Notes: generated by a model from the letters alone, not told the origin. A stretch of DNA of 64,000 nucleotides from Pseudomonas marincola (GCF_900116605.1 NZ_FPBC01000002.1:124001-188000), one strand, 5' to 3'. Positions 8,978 through 18,332 are shown, counted from the first letter of the stretch. Made by a program: numbers and translations.

Positions 8978-11371
8978 TCAGAATTCGAGTTGAGCCGAGA
9001 AGGTCACGGTGCGAGGGGCGCCCAGGTACGAGCTGTTGAGCCAGTATTCCTTGTTGGCCAGGTTGCTGACATTGGCGCGCAGGGTCAGGTCGTTGTCGCT
9101 TGAGAAGGCAGTGCGGTAGCGCATGCCGGCATCAAATGTAGTGACCGATGGCAGGCTGTGGTTGTTGGCCTCGTCGGTGTACATTTTGCCGGTGTAGTAA
9201 ATCCCACCAGTGAGTGCGACGCCTGGCAATGCACTCAACTCATATTCGTTGTACATCTTGGCGAATTGGCTGGCGACGTTGACCGGAGTCTGGCCTTCGT
9301 TGACGGCATTGTTCGACTCTTTAACTTCGGCATCGAGCACGGTAAGACCACCGACAACTGTCCACTGCGGCAGTGGTTTGCCGGTAACGCTCAGCTCCAG
9401 ACCGGTGTTCTCCTGACGGCCGTCCTGGCTGAAGATGCGCGCCGAGTTGGTGTAGCTGTTGGGCTTCTCGATATTGAACAGCGCAGCGGTGAGCAAGACT
9501 TCACCAACGGTTGCTTTAACCCCCAGCTCATACTGCTCGCTGACTTCAGGGCCGAGTGCCTGGCCGGCATTGAGCGCAGTGCTTGGGGCAATGCCGCCTT
9601 CCTGAAGGCCTTCGATGTAGCTGGCGTAGGTGGTCAGCCAAGGGAGCGGCTTGTAGACCAGCGAGAAGTTCGGCGAGGTTTCGCTTTCTTTATAAGTGGT
9701 CGCGGTTTCGCCGTAACCAAATGCGTTGGCCCAGACGAAGTCGTTGCTGTAAGTCTCGATGGTGGTGCGGGTCAGGCCGACAATGGTCGACCACTGATCG
9801 TTGAAGGTGATGATGTCGCCGATCAGGAAGTTATCGCTTTTGCTACGGCTGGCGAGGCGCTGATCGCCGTTGCCAATGTTGTAGTTGGGCTTGTCTACCT
9901 GCGGGTGTTCAGTCAACGGCAGCTCAGGCGTGACTGAATTGTATTGCGGGCCAGGGTACGGAATGTGATCTTCGTAGTTGCGCACGCGCGCAACGTTGCC
10001 CTGATAACCGACGGTCAGCTTGTGGCCGGTAGTGGCGGTGTTGAACACCGAGTCGAGGAACAGGAAGCCCGAGGTTTCCTCGGTTTCGACCGGGGCGAAT
10101 GCATACAGCGGCTGCGTGTACACACCGGCACTGTTAATTTCCGGTCCGGTGTAGGTGTATTCGTTTTCGTACTGGCTGTAACCCAATGCACCGCGCAGGG
10201 TGAAGGTGTCATCCAGACGCCAGTTGAAACGGCTGCCTACGCGGTCGTGCTCGCTGTCGGAGAACGCCCAGCGCTGGCTGTACAACTCGTCGTTATCCAG
10301 TTTGTCGGCATCCGGACGCAGGCCCTGATCGGCAAAATACCAGTAGCTGGTCAGGCCGCGCGTTTCACTTTTCTTGTGCGACGCATCGAACTGGACTAGC
10401 AGGTCGTCACTGACATTCCAGTCCAGCGCGAGGGAAATCATCTCGCGACGGTCTTTCTGCATCTCGATGGCGGTTTCACCGTCCTGTCCAAGCACGTTCA
10501 GGCGGTAGGCGAACACACCGGCTTCATCGATCGTGCCGCCGAAGTCGCCGTGCACGTAGTAGTTTTCGCCGCCAGCGTTGCCCAGCGTCACGCTGTTGTA
10601 GCGCTGATATGTCGGGCGCTTCAGCACATAGTTGACCAGGCCGCCGGGGTTGGCAGGGCCATAAAGAAAGCCGCTGAGACCGCTGAGAATCTCTACCTGC
10701 TGCATTTCTTCGATGTAGTTGCCGCCGTCGTAGCCAGTGCTGAAACGCAGGCCGTCGTTAGCGATGCTCAGGTTACCGGCGTCGCTGAAGCCGCGCATGC
10801 TCACCGAGCTGGCATAGCCTGCCGTGGTTGGCGAGCGCAACTGGGTTGATGGGTTGATCTTGAACACATCATCAATCGAGGTGGCCTGGATATTTTCCAG
10901 CAGATCATTGCTGATCACATTGACCGAGTATGGCGTGTCTTTGAGTGGCAGGCCGCCCAGCGCGCCGACGTTCTGCACGGCGTCATTGCGATAACCATCG
11001 GCTTCGCTGCCGGCGGTGAGTTGGCTGCCAGTCACGGTGACATCAGGCAGTGCAGCGGCATCGGTTGCTGCCGGGATTACGCTGTAGCTGCCCGCACTGC
11101 TGCGCTGCAATTGCAGGCCGCTGCCTTGCAGAGCGGCGTCCAACGCGCCGGTAGCGCTGAACTCGCCCTGTACAGGGCGCGACATCTTGTTGGCGGTGAG
11201 CGCCGGATCAACACTCAAGGCAATGCCCGCTTGTGCAGCAATGCTGTTCAGCGTGCTGCTCAGAGGCGCGGCAGGCAATTGATAGTTTTCGGCCATGGCC
11301 AGAGAACTGAAACCATTGAGGGCGAAAGCAGCCGCCAACAGGTGACGCTTTTGCAAAGGAGGGCGCAGCAT
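8978..11371 (-). CDS. TonB-dependent ferrisiderophore receptor with signalling domain
   Basis: This 797-residue outer-membrane protein has a signal peptide ending SSLAMA, then a secretin/TonB short N-terminal (STN) domain at about residues 28-105, a plug domain (about 125-240, including PLKDTPYSVNVIS), and a 22-strand beta-barrel ending in FSAQLEF with the expected terminal Phe. The STN domain marks it as a transducer that signals to a FecR-type regulator when loaded with siderophore. It matches the TIGR01783 siderophore receptor class. The ATG at 11371 has GGGAG 9 nt upstream; a TTG two codons earlier is too close. A near-consensus Fur box lies just upstream. Which siderophore it binds cannot be told. 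Confidence 0.93.
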   Translation of the reverse strand: MLRPPLQKRHLLAAAFALNGFSSLAMAENYQLPAAPLSSTLNSIAAQAGIALSVDPALTANKMSRPVQGEFSATGALDAALQGSGLQLQRSSAGSYSVIPAATDAAALPDVTVTGSQLTAGSEADGYRNDAVQNVGALGGLPLKDTPYSVNVISNDLLENIQATSIDDVFKINPSTQLRSPTTAGYASSVSMRGFSDAGNLSIANDGLRFSTGYDGGNYIEEMQQVEILSGLSGFLYGPANPGGLVNYVLKRPTYQRYNSVTLGNAGGENYYVHGDFGGTIDEAGVFAYRLNVLGQDGETAIEMQKDRREMISLALDWNVSDDLLVQFDASHKKSETRGLTSYWYFADQGLRPDADKLDNDELYSQRWAFSDSEHDRVGSRFNWRLDDTFTLRGALGYSQYENEYTYTGPEINSAGVYTQPLYAFAPVETEETSGFLFLDSVFNTATTGHKLTVGYQGNVARVRNYEDHIPYPGPQYNSVTPELPLTEHPQVDKPNYNIGNGDQRLASRSKSDNFLIGDIITFNDQWSTIVGLTRTTIETYSNDFVWANAFGYGETATTYKESETSPNFSLVYKPLPWLTTYASYIEGLQEGGIAPSTALNAGQALGPEVSEQYELGVKATVGEVLLTAALFNIEKPNSYTNSARIFSQDGRQENTGLELSVTGKPLPQWTVVGGLTVLDAEVKESNNAVNEGQTPVNVASQFAKMYNEYELSALPGVALTGGIYYTGKMYTDEANNHSLPSVTTFDAGMRYRTAFSSDNDLTLRANVSNLANKEYWLNSSYLGAPRTVTFSAQLEF

Positions 11372-11389
11372 TGTCAATTACTCCCAAAG

Positions 11390-11408
11390 GATAATCATAA
11401 TCATTACC
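11390..11408 (-). promoter_or_regulatory. Fur box upstream of the TonB receptor gene
   Basis: GATAATCATAATCATTACC matches the 19-bp Fur consensus GATAATGATAATCATTATC at 17 positions. It sits 19 bp upstream of the receptor start, consistent with iron repression by Fur-Fe2+ in addition to control by the linked ECF sigma factor. Confidence 0.82.
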
Positions 11409-11469
11409 CTTGTTACCGAAGCAAAATTAAAAAGTGACAGGGCTGCTGCGCATTTTTTTCAAATTTTTT

Positions 11470-12453
11470 TTAGGGGCGGGTTTGCGTGGCCGGCAACGGG
11501 GCTGCAGGAACAACTTTTACCCACCATTTGCTGTGCTGTTCAATCTGCACCGGCAGGCTTGGCGGCAAGGCGGCCAGTGCCAGATCGGTATTGAACAGCG
11601 GAAAACTGCCGCTAATACGCAAGTTGGCAATGCTCGGGTCGACGCTGAGAAAGCCCGAACGGTATTCGCCAAGCGTGTCGAGCAAATCGCTCAGACGCAG
11701 GTTGTCTGCCAGCAGCATGCCGTGACTCCAGGCGTCCGCAGCCAAGGGGGCTGTTGTAGGCGAACTGATGCCCTTGGCGTTAATGACGACTTGTTGGCCT
11801 TCTTCAATGATGGTGTTGTCGGGCACTGCGGTCGGCGTAACTTCGACGGCGGACTTGAGTACCGTCAGGCGGGTGGTATTGGCGTGCTCGCTGACCAAAA
11901 ACCGGGTGCCCAGCGCATGCAGGCGACCTTGCGCTGTTTCGACAATGAACGGTCGCTGATCGCCGTGAGCCGTTTCGATCAGAATTTCACCGTTCAGTAA
12001 CACCAGGCGGCGTTCCTTTGCCGTGAACTTGATGTCGACTGCGGTGCGGCTGTTGAGAGTCAGGGTCGACTGATCAGCCAATTGCAGCTGGCGATGCTCA
12101 CCGCTTTGGGTGATTTCGTCTGCCATATAGTCGGTTAGCGGGCGCTGCTGGTTGAGCACGCTCAGGCCTAGCGTCACGGCAAGGGTTAAACCAAGCGCTG
12201 AAACGGTGATCGTTTTGGACTTTTTCTGGGCCTTCACATGCCCTTCAATCAGGGTTGCGCGTACCAGTGGCGTGCTGTCGCGGTTGATGTCTTGCTCGAT
12301 CTGATGCAAGCGCACCCATGCTTCTTCGTGCTCGGGATCGGCCTGGCGCCAGACTTCGAAGGCGCTGCGCTGGGCAATATCCAGCTCGCCAGAAGAGAAC
12401 TCAAGATGCCAGTCAATGGCCTGCTCAAGTGCAGTGCGGCTAACCCTCGTCAT
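11470..12453 (-). CDS. FecR-type transmembrane sigma factor regulator
   Basis: This 327-residue protein has an N-terminal cytoplasmic anti-sigma region with conserved tryptophans (W15, W35, W46), one membrane helix at about residues 82-100, and a periplasmic FecR domain in the second half, followed by a secretin/STN-like segment. In FecR/FpvR systems the periplasmic part senses the loaded receptor, and regulated proteolysis frees the cytoplasmic part to activate or release its sigma factor. Its ATG overlaps the sigma gene stop by 4 bp (12453-12450), showing coupled translation. The receptor gene follows on the same strand about 100 bp later, so signal and output are encoded together. Confidence 0.92.
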   Translation of the reverse strand: MTRVSRTALEQAIDWHLEFSSGELDIAQRSAFEVWRQADPEHEEAWVRLHQIEQDINRDSTPLVRATLIEGHVKAQKKSKTITVSALGLTLAVTLGLSVLNQQRPLTDYMADEITQSGEHRQLQLADQSTLTLNSRTAVDIKFTAKERRLVLLNGEILIETAHGDQRPFIVETAQGRLHALGTRFLVSEHANTTRLTVLKSAVEVTPTAVPDNTIIEEGQQVVINAKGISSPTTAPLAADAWSHGMLLADNLRLSDLLDTLGEYRSGFLSVDPSIANLRISGSFPLFNTDLALAALPPSLPVQIEQHSKWWVKVVPAAPLPATQTRP

Positions 12454-13007
12454 TCAGGCATTCCATAGCGGGCGACATAACATTGGCGTAATCCCTGCGC
12501 CAGGTATTGGCGAACACGTGATACCGACACGCCGAGCAGATCGGCAATTTGCTGATGCTTGAGGCCGTCTACCTGGCTGTAGAGGAAGGCGGCACGCGCT
12601 TTGGCGGAGAGTTTGCCGAGTAGCTGGTCGATTCGCAAGAGCGCTTCCAGCGCCATTTGCTGCTCTTCCGGGCTGGGTTGCAGCGGCAATGGCAGCTGCG
12701 CCAGCTCACAAAGATAGGCTTGCTCAAGGCGCTTGCGCCGATGCTGATCGATCACCAGGCCTTTGGCGATGGTGGTGAGCAGGGCGCGGGGCTCCTTGGG
12801 CAGCTCAAGGTCGGGCTTGGCCAAGAGTCGGACGAAGGTGTCCTGACTGATGTCTTCGGCAAACTGCGGGCATTTCAGGCTCTTGCGCAGCCAGCCGAAC
12901 AACCAATCTCGGTGGTCAAGGTAGAGCGTGCCTACCAAATGATGATGGGGTGGTCGGGGTGTTGTCACGCAAGAGGCTCTGGTGGGTGTATCGAGAATTA
13001 TTCGCAT
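12450..13007 (-). CDS. ECF RNA polymerase sigma factor (FecI/FpvI group)
   Basis: This iron-starvation type ECF sigma factor has region 2 (LYLDHRDWLFGWLRKSL followed by ADISQDTF-like residues) and region 4 with a helix-turn-helix (HQQIADLLGVSVSRVRQYL). It should direct transcription of the downstream receptor gene when the FecR-type partner signals. The start is uncertain. The ATG at 13007 lies inside a Fur-box-like sequence (12991-13006) and has no Shine-Dalgarno sequence; a GTG at 12968 would leave a short leader after that box and still include all of region 2. The stop overlaps the regulator start. Confidence 0.9.
   Translation of the reverse strand: MRIILDTPTRASCVTTPRPPHHHLVGTLYLDHRDWLFGWLRKSLKCPQFAEDISQDTFVRLLAKPDLELPKEPRALLTTIAKGLVIDQHRRKRLEQAYLCELAQLPLPLQPSPEEQQMALEALLRIDQLLGKLSAKARAAFLYSQVDGLKHQQIADLLGVSVSRVRQYLAQGLRQCYVARYGMPE
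12991..13006 (-). promoter_or_regulatory. Probable Fur box at the sigma factor promoter
   Basis: On the + strand this reads TCGAGAATTATTCGCA. It resembles the 7-1-7 Fur core TGATAAT-N-ATTATCA (10 of 14 positions) and the GAGAATTATT core found upstream of pseudomonad iron-starvation sigma genes. It overlaps the 5'-most plausible start codon. Confidence 0.6.
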
Positions 13008-13232
13008 ATGATCGCAGAGCGGTGCTCGTCTGTGCAATCGCTGGCACGCTGCGCTGTGATGAGCGGTAACTTTCGCGTGTGTTGCCGACATATTGGCGTC
13101 ATTTGTGCCCGGTTATGCGCCGCAGACAGTGCTTCAGGCTTATTTCGCGCATGCATTCATAGATGCAGATCAATACGCCTGAGTTGTTTAGTATCTAAGC
13201 TTTGCGGCTGATTTTTTTATGTGTGCCTTGCC

Positions 13233-14546
13233 ATGACTGTTGCTCAAATCACCGAATTGCTGGCGCCCGCCGGCAGCCTGAAAAACATGCGCTACGCCTT
13301 TGCCTATGGCGCCGATGCTGTGTATGCAGGGCAGCCGCGCTATAGCTTGCGGGTGCGTAATAACGAGTTTGATCACGCCAATCTGGCCCTTGGCATCAAT
13401 GAGGCACACGCCCAAGGCAAGCAGTTCTATGTAGTGGTCAATATCGCCCCGCATAACGCCAAGCTGAAAACCTTTCTCAAGGATCTGCAGCCGGTGATCG
13501 AAATGGGGCCGGATGCACTGATCATGTCTGATCCGGGTTTGATCATGCTGGTGCGTGAGCATTTTCCTCAAATGCCGATTCATTTGTCGGTGCAGGCCAA
13601 TGCCGTGAACTGGGCGAGTGTGAAGTTTTGGCAGCAGATGGGCTTGGCGCGGGTGATTCTTTCGCGAGAACTGTCGCTGGAAGAAATCCGAGAAATTCGC
13701 CAGCAAGTACCCGACATGGAGCTTGAGGTGTTTGTCCACGGGGCCTTGTGCATGGCCTACTCCGGACGCTGCCTGCTCTCTGGTTACATGAACAAGCGCG
13801 ACCCCAATCAGGGCGCCTGCACCAATGCCTGCCGCTGGAAGTATCAGGCTGAGCCGGGCAAGGAAGATGAGCTGGGCAATATAGTCAAAGTGGTTGAGCC
13901 AACGCTTGGTGACGGCGCGCCTACTGATCAGGTATTTGTGCTTAACGAGAGCAGCCGACCGCAAGAGCAAATGACCGCGTTCGAGGATGAGCACGGCACT
14001 TACATCATGAACTCGCGTGATTTGCGCGCCGTGCAGCATGTCGAGCAACTGGTGCAGATGGGCGTGCATTCGCTGAAAATCGAGGGTCGCACCAAGTCGC
14101 ATTACTATTGCGCCCGTACCGCGCAGGTTTACCGCAAGGCGATAGACGATGCTCAAGCGGGCCGGCCATTCGACAAGTCGTTGATGGACACCCTGGAATC
14201 ACTCGCGCACCGCGGCTATACCGAGGGCTTCCTGCGCCGCCATGTGCATGACGAATACCAGAACTATGAACGCGGCTCCTCGGTGTCTGAGCGCCAGCAG
14301 TTTGTCGGTGAGCTCACCGGCAAGCGGGTTAACGGTTTGGCTGAGGTGTTGGTCAAGAACCGTTTTGCCGTGGGCGACTCGCTGGAGCTGATGACGCCTA
14401 GGGGCAACATGCATTTTATTCTGGAGTTGCTGCACAACAAGCGCGGCGAACCCGTTGAGGTTGCGCCGGGTGATGGCCACGTCATGTATCTGCCGGTACC
14501 CGAAGCAATTGAGCTGGAATACGCGCTGCTGATGCGCGATCTCTGA
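13233..14546 (+). CDS. trhP: tRNA 5-hydroxyuridine synthesis protein TrhP (YegQ, U32 peptidase family)
   Basis: This 437-residue protein carries the U32 signature VFVHGALCMAYSGRCLLSGY and further cysteines in GACTNACRWKY that bind an iron-sulphur cluster. In E. coli, TrhP (YegQ) catalyses prephenate-dependent hydroxylation of U34 in tRNA to form 5-hydroxyuridine; despite the family name, no protease activity is needed. The length is close to that of the E. coli protein. The ATG at 13233 begins the conserved MTVAQITELLAPAGS; a GTG four codons upstream is possible, and neither has a good ribosome binding site. It is transcribed away from the sigma factor gene. Confidence 0.9.
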   Translation: MTVAQITELLAPAGSLKNMRYAFAYGADAVYAGQPRYSLRVRNNEFDHANLALGINEAHAQGKQFYVVVNIAPHNAKLKTFLKDLQPVIEMGPDALIMSDPGLIMLVREHFPQMPIHLSVQANAVNWASVKFWQQMGLARVILSRELSLEEIREIRQQVPDMELEVFVHGALCMAYSGRCLLSGYMNKRDPNQGACTNACRWKYQAEPGKEDELGNIVKVVEPTLGDGAPTDQVFVLNESSRPQEQMTAFEDEHGTYIMNSRDLRAVQHVEQLVQMGVHSLKIEGRTKSHYYCARTAQVYRKAIDDAQAGRPFDKSLMDTLESLAHRGYTEGFLRRHVHDEYQNYERGSSVSERQQFVGELTGKRVNGLAEVLVKNRFAVGDSLELMTPRGNMHFILELLHNKRGEPVEVAPGDGHVMYLPVPEAIELEYALLMRDL

Positions 14547-15064
14547 TCAACGCTATACGCGTTATCGCAGCCGCCCAATGAGTCGCTCGCGCTTGTGGCT
14601 ATAAAGCCTGGCGCGATACCGACGCATGCTCTGCTGCTCTGCTATTTCCCTTCTGCTGCAAACCCACACCCATCGATCAATCATCGCCCGCCCGCTCAAG
14701 CGCGGCGGTATCCGCTTGTCAGTGTCTCAGGGCTTTGCAGGCAGGCGTGTGAGGAGCTTGTGCGATGCTGGGTTTATGCTATCAGTTGAAACCATATTTT
14801 TTAAATGCTGCTTGCTAAATTGCAGATTTATGCTTATTTCAATGTGAAAGATTGATTTACTGATTTTTGATTAGTTTGAGCTGAAAGTATATTTGCGTTA
14901 GGATGCGCTGATGCTTTTCAATGGATTTACGCTTTTTCCTTCCTTTTTGGGTGTCCACCTCTTGGTCACCTGCTTTTGCGTTGTGGCCTACGCCGCAACC
15001 TTCGTTCCGCCTCGGCGGCTCTCTTGCTTAGTTTTTAGCAAGCAAAAAATGACTGGAGATAACA
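14547..15064. other. Intergenic region upstream of the betaine-type ABC operon
   Basis: These 518 bp hold no convincing gene. The right half is AT-rich around 14800-14900 and may contain the operon promoter, but I see no consensus -35/-10 pair that I would defend. A short hairpin CTTGCT/AGCAAG (15023-15042) lies just before the ribosome binding site GGAG (15055-15058). Confidence 0.4.
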
Positions 15065-16060
15065 ATGAAACTGTCAACTAAGTTGGCCGGCTGTCTGGCC
15101 CTGGGCGTATCTGCTGCTTCGATGCAAAGCTTTGCTGCCCCACAATGTGAAATCGACCGTCCTGTTAATTTTGGTGGCATGGCCTGGGAATCCAACATGC
15201 TCATGGTCGAGGTAGAACGCTTCATCCTCAAGCACGGCTATGGCTGCAAAAGCCAAGTCCAACCGGGTGGTACATTGTCGATCCTTGCAGGTCTTCAACG
15301 CGGTGACGTAGACGTGATCGCCGAGACTTGGAAAAACAGCGTTGCTGATGCTTGGGCCAAGGCCGAGAAGAGCGGCAAGGTTTCCTCGATTGGTACGGCA
15401 TTTGTCGGTCAGGAGTCCTGGTATATCCCGGCCTACACCGCCGCCAAATATCCGGAGCTGAAGTCGGTAACCGACCTGCCGAAGTACAGCGACAAGTTTG
15501 CTGATCCGGAAGAGCCGGGCAAAGGCCGCTTCTATGGTTGCCCAGCAGGCTGGGGCTGTGATGTCAGCTCGCACAACATTTTCAAAGCATTGAACATGGG
15601 TGAAACCTACAGCTACTACTCGCCAGGCACCGCGGCTGCACAGCGCGCTGCAATTACTTCGGCAGTAAAGCGTAAGCGTGACATCGTGTTCTATTACTGG
15701 GTGCCAACGCCAATGGTCGGCGAGATGGATCTGGTGCGTCTGGAAATGCCTGAGTTCAACGAAGCCAACTACCTGTGCATCACCGATCCTGACTGCGTGA
15801 AGCCTGTCGCCAGCGACTACCCGCAGACCGAAGTGCTGACCGCCGTGAACAACGAGTTCAAGGCCAAGGCGCCGAAGCTGGTCGAGTTTCTGTCCAAGGT
15901 TTCGGTCAAGCCGGATGACCTCAACGCCGTTATGGCCTGGGCGAATGAGAACGGCGCCGAAAGCGATGAAGCCGCACTGCATTACATGAAACAGCACCCG
16001 GATGCCTGGAGCAAGTGGCTGCCGGAAGACGTAGCTGCCAGTGTCAAAGCAGCGCTCTGA
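15065..16060 (+). CDS. proX: Glycine betaine-type ABC transporter, substrate-binding protein (ProX/CbcX-like)
   Basis: This 331-residue periplasmic binding protein (OpuAC family) has a cleavable signal peptide (about residues 1-24, ending SFA). Aromatic residues typical of a quaternary-amine box are present (NFGGMAWES, ETWKNS, FYYWVPTPM), and two cysteine-containing segments (YGCPAGWGCD, LCITDPDCV) probably form disulphides. It starts an X-W-V operon with permease and ATPase genes, the order used by pseudomonad choline/betaine/carnitine systems. The exact substrate (glycine betaine, choline, proline betaine or carnitine) cannot be fixed from sequence. Confidence 0.9.
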   Translation: MKLSTKLAGCLALGVSAASMQSFAAPQCEIDRPVNFGGMAWESNMLMVEVERFILKHGYGCKSQVQPGGTLSILAGLQRGDVDVIAETWKNSVADAWAKAEKSGKVSSIGTAFVGQESWYIPAYTAAKYPELKSVTDLPKYSDKFADPEEPGKGRFYGCPAGWGCDVSSHNIFKALNMGETYSYYSPGTAAAQRAAITSAVKRKRDIVFYYWVPTPMVGEMDLVRLEMPEFNEANYLCITDPDCVKPVASDYPQTEVLTAVNNEFKAKAPKLVEFLSKVSVKPDDLNAVMAWANENGAESDEAALHYMKQHPDAWSKWLPEDVAASVKAAL

Positions 16061-16133
16061 GCGCTGGTGCAAGTAGGTTGAGCACTGCTGCGGCTTAGGC
16101 CGCAGCAGTTGGATTGAACTAGAGAACGTGCTT

Positions 16134-17000
16134 ATGTCTGATAATTTTCCTCAAGTATTTGATGCTCGCGGCATGCGTCACTCCATCGACCAGTTTGTCG
16201 AAGGTCTGGTGACTAACTATGCCGATGTGCTGGAAACCATCTCGGCGCCGTTCCTGCACATGCTGGTATGGATTGAACAACTGCTGCGTACCGCTCCCTG
16301 GTGGAGTGTGGTTATCGCAGTTGGAGTGATTGCCTGGCTCGCAAGCCGGCGGATTTTGATGGCGCTGGGTATGGCGCTGATGTTGTGTGTGGTGGGCCTG
16401 CTCGGTCTGTGGGATCAGGGCATGCAAACCCTGGCGTTGATGATCATGTCGACGGCCATTTCTGTAATTATTGGTATTCCTGTGGGCATCATGATGTCGC
16501 GCTTCAGCTGGTTACGGCGGATTATGCTGCCGGTACTGGATGTGATGCAGACCATGCCCGGCTTTGTTTATTTGATTCCAGTGGTCATGCTCTTTGGTCT
16601 GGGCAAGATCCCGGCGATTATCGCCACGGTTATTTATGCCGTACCGCCACTGATCCGCCTCACGGATCTGGGCATTCGACTGGTTGATCAGGACGTACTT
16701 GAGGCATCGCGTGCCTTTGGTGCCAATCCTCGCCAGCAACTATTTGGTGTGCAGCTGCCGCTGGCGCTGCCCAACATCATGGCTGGCATCAACCAGACAA
16801 CCATGATGGCGCTGTCGATGGTGGTGATTGCCTCGATGATTGGTGCGCGTGGTCTGGGTCAGGAAGTACTGCTCGGGATTAACCGGCTTGAAGTCGGACG
16901 CGGCCTGCTGGCGGGTACTGCGATTGTGGTGTTGGCAATTATTTTTGACCGCATCACCCAGGCCTATGGCAAGCGCCAGACGGCGGGGGGCAACTCATGA
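16134..17000 (+). CDS. proW: Glycine betaine-type ABC transporter permease (ProW-like)
   Basis: This 288-residue inner-membrane permease has about six helices and the EAA-loop region (VLEASRAFGANPRQQLFGVQLPLALP) that docks the ATPase. Preceding helices include TPGFVYLIPVVMLFGLG-like sequence typical of ProW/OpuAB. It lies 73 bp after the binding-protein gene, and its stop overlaps the ATPase start in an ATGA arrangement. The ATG at 16134 is favoured; a GTG two codons earlier is also possible. It imports osmoprotectant or carbon/nitrogen-source quaternary amines together with its neighbours. Confidence 0.92.
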   Translation: MSDNFPQVFDARGMRHSIDQFVEGLVTNYADVLETISAPFLHMLVWIEQLLRTAPWWSVVIAVGVIAWLASRRILMALGMALMLCVVGLLGLWDQGMQTLALMIMSTAISVIIGIPVGIMMSRFSWLRRIMLPVLDVMQTMPGFVYLIPVVMLFGLGKIPAIIATVIYAVPPLIRLTDLGIRLVDQDVLEASRAFGANPRQQLFGVQLPLALPNIMAGINQTTMMALSMVVIASMIGARGLGQEVLLGINRLEVGRGLLAGTAIVVLAIIFDRITQAYGKRQTAGGNS

Positions 17001-18184
17001 GCAAAATTGAAATTCGTGGCATCTACAAATTGTTTGGTGATGACCCCGAGAAGCACCTTGAACAAGCCAAGGCTGGCATGAGCAAAGAGCAGATGCTCGC
17101 CGATAACGGCCATACCATTGGCTTGCGCGACATCAGCCTGAGCATTGAAGCGGGCAGTATCTTCGTGATCATGGGCTTGTCCGGCTCGGGCAAGTCAACG
17201 CTGATTCGCCACTTCAATCGGCTGATCGAACCGACTGCCGGCGAGATTCTGGTCGATGGCCAGAATGTCATGGAGCTGGGTACGCGTGACCTGGAGACGT
17301 TCCGCCAGCAAACCATGAGCATGGTGTTCCAGCGCTTCGGATTGTTGCCGCACCACAGCGTGCTCGACAACGCCGCTTATGGCCTGAAGATTCAGGGCAA
17401 GGGCCGCAAAGAACGCGAAGAGAAAGCCACGCACTGGCTTGAACAAGTCGGCCTCGCAGGTTTTGAACAGCAGTTCCCGCATCAGTTGTCGGGCGGCATG
17501 CAGCAGCGTGTCGGCTTGGCGCGTGCGTTGGCTACAGATGCTGAAATTCTGCTGATGGACGAGGCCTTCTCGGCGCTTGATCCGCTGATCCGCCGCGAAA
17601 TGCAGGATCAGTTGCTGGCGCTGCAAGCCAAGCTCAACAAGACCATCGTGTTTATTACCCACGATCTGGATGAGGCGTTGCGTCTGGGCAACCGGATCGC
17701 GATTCTCAAGGATGGCGAACTGGTTCAGGAAGGCACGCCGGAAGACATTCTGCTGCACCCGGCCAACGATTACGTGCAGTCATTCCTGCAGGACGTTAAT
17801 CGCGGCAAGGTACTGACAGCATCGCACGCGCTCAGCCGGGGTTCACTGACTCTGACCACGCGCACTCAGCCGGCCAAGGCGCTGCAACTGCTCCAAGACA
17901 AGGCGCGTGATTATGCGCCGGTGCTGGATGGCAAGGCGCTGCGCGGAGTGATCACTGTCGCCTCGGTGCAGAAGGCTCAGGCGGATGGCGCGCGAGACAT
18001 TGCCAACTACCTTGATGACGTTACCTCAGTTCCCGCCGATACCGGGCTGGATGAGGTGCTTGGGCATATGCTCCGCGAACAGCAGCCGTTAGCCGTAACC
18101 GGTGAAAACGGTGAGTTTGTTGGCTGGCTGTCGCGCAGCAAAGTCAGCGAACTGGTCAGCCCGACGCCAGAAGAGTCGCAATGA
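16997..18184 (+). CDS. proV: Glycine betaine-type ABC transporter ATP-binding protein (ProV-like)
   Basis: This 395-residue ATPase has Walker A GLSGSGKST (residues 60-68), signature LSGGMQQRVGLARAL, Walker B ILLMDEAFSALD and the H-loop ITHDLDEA. After the nucleotide-binding domain it carries tandem CBS domains (about residues 270-390), which in ProV/OpuA sense ionic strength or nucleotides and gate transport. The N-terminal extension with SKEQMLADNGHTIGL is typical of ProV. Its start overlaps the permease stop by 4 bp, so the products are made together. A strong terminator follows. Confidence 0.94.
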   Translation: MSKIEIRGIYKLFGDDPEKHLEQAKAGMSKEQMLADNGHTIGLRDISLSIEAGSIFVIMGLSGSGKSTLIRHFNRLIEPTAGEILVDGQNVMELGTRDLETFRQQTMSMVFQRFGLLPHHSVLDNAAYGLKIQGKGRKEREEKATHWLEQVGLAGFEQQFPHQLSGGMQQRVGLARALATDAEILLMDEAFSALDPLIRREMQDQLLALQAKLNKTIVFITHDLDEALRLGNRIAILKDGELVQEGTPEDILLHPANDYVQSFLQDVNRGKVLTASHALSRGSLTLTTRTQPAKALQLLQDKARDYAPVLDGKALRGVITVASVQKAQADGARDIANYLDDVTSVPADTGLDEVLGHMLREQQPLAVTGENGEFVGWLSRSKVSELVSPTPEESQ

Positions 18185-18205
18185 CCCGCTGACCTGCAAT
18201 GAATA

Positions 18206-18242
18206 AAAAACGCCTGATGCTTAACCGCTCAGGCGTTTTTTT
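18206..18242 (+). terminator. Rho-independent terminator of the proXWV-like operon
   Basis: Stem AAAAACGCCTGA pairs with TCAGGCGTTTTT around an 11-nt loop and ends in a run of seven T, 21 bp after the ATPase stop. The A-run on the other side would let it work for either strand. Confidence 0.9.
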
Positions 18243-18302
18243 GTGGGCGAAGGCCGTGAATAAATCGTCCGTCACCTTCACTCATTCACCCCATTTAACC
18301 CG

Positions 18303-18332
18303 GAGGATGGATAGCCCCTGCGGGGCAATCCA
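18303..18332. repeat. Imperfect palindrome, REP-like
   Basis: GATGGATAGCCCC-TGC-GGGGCAATCCATC forms a long imperfect hairpin between the convergent transporter operon and exonuclease gene. It resembles the intergenic palindromes scattered in pseudomonad genomes, but only one copy was noticed in this window. Confidence 0.45.
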
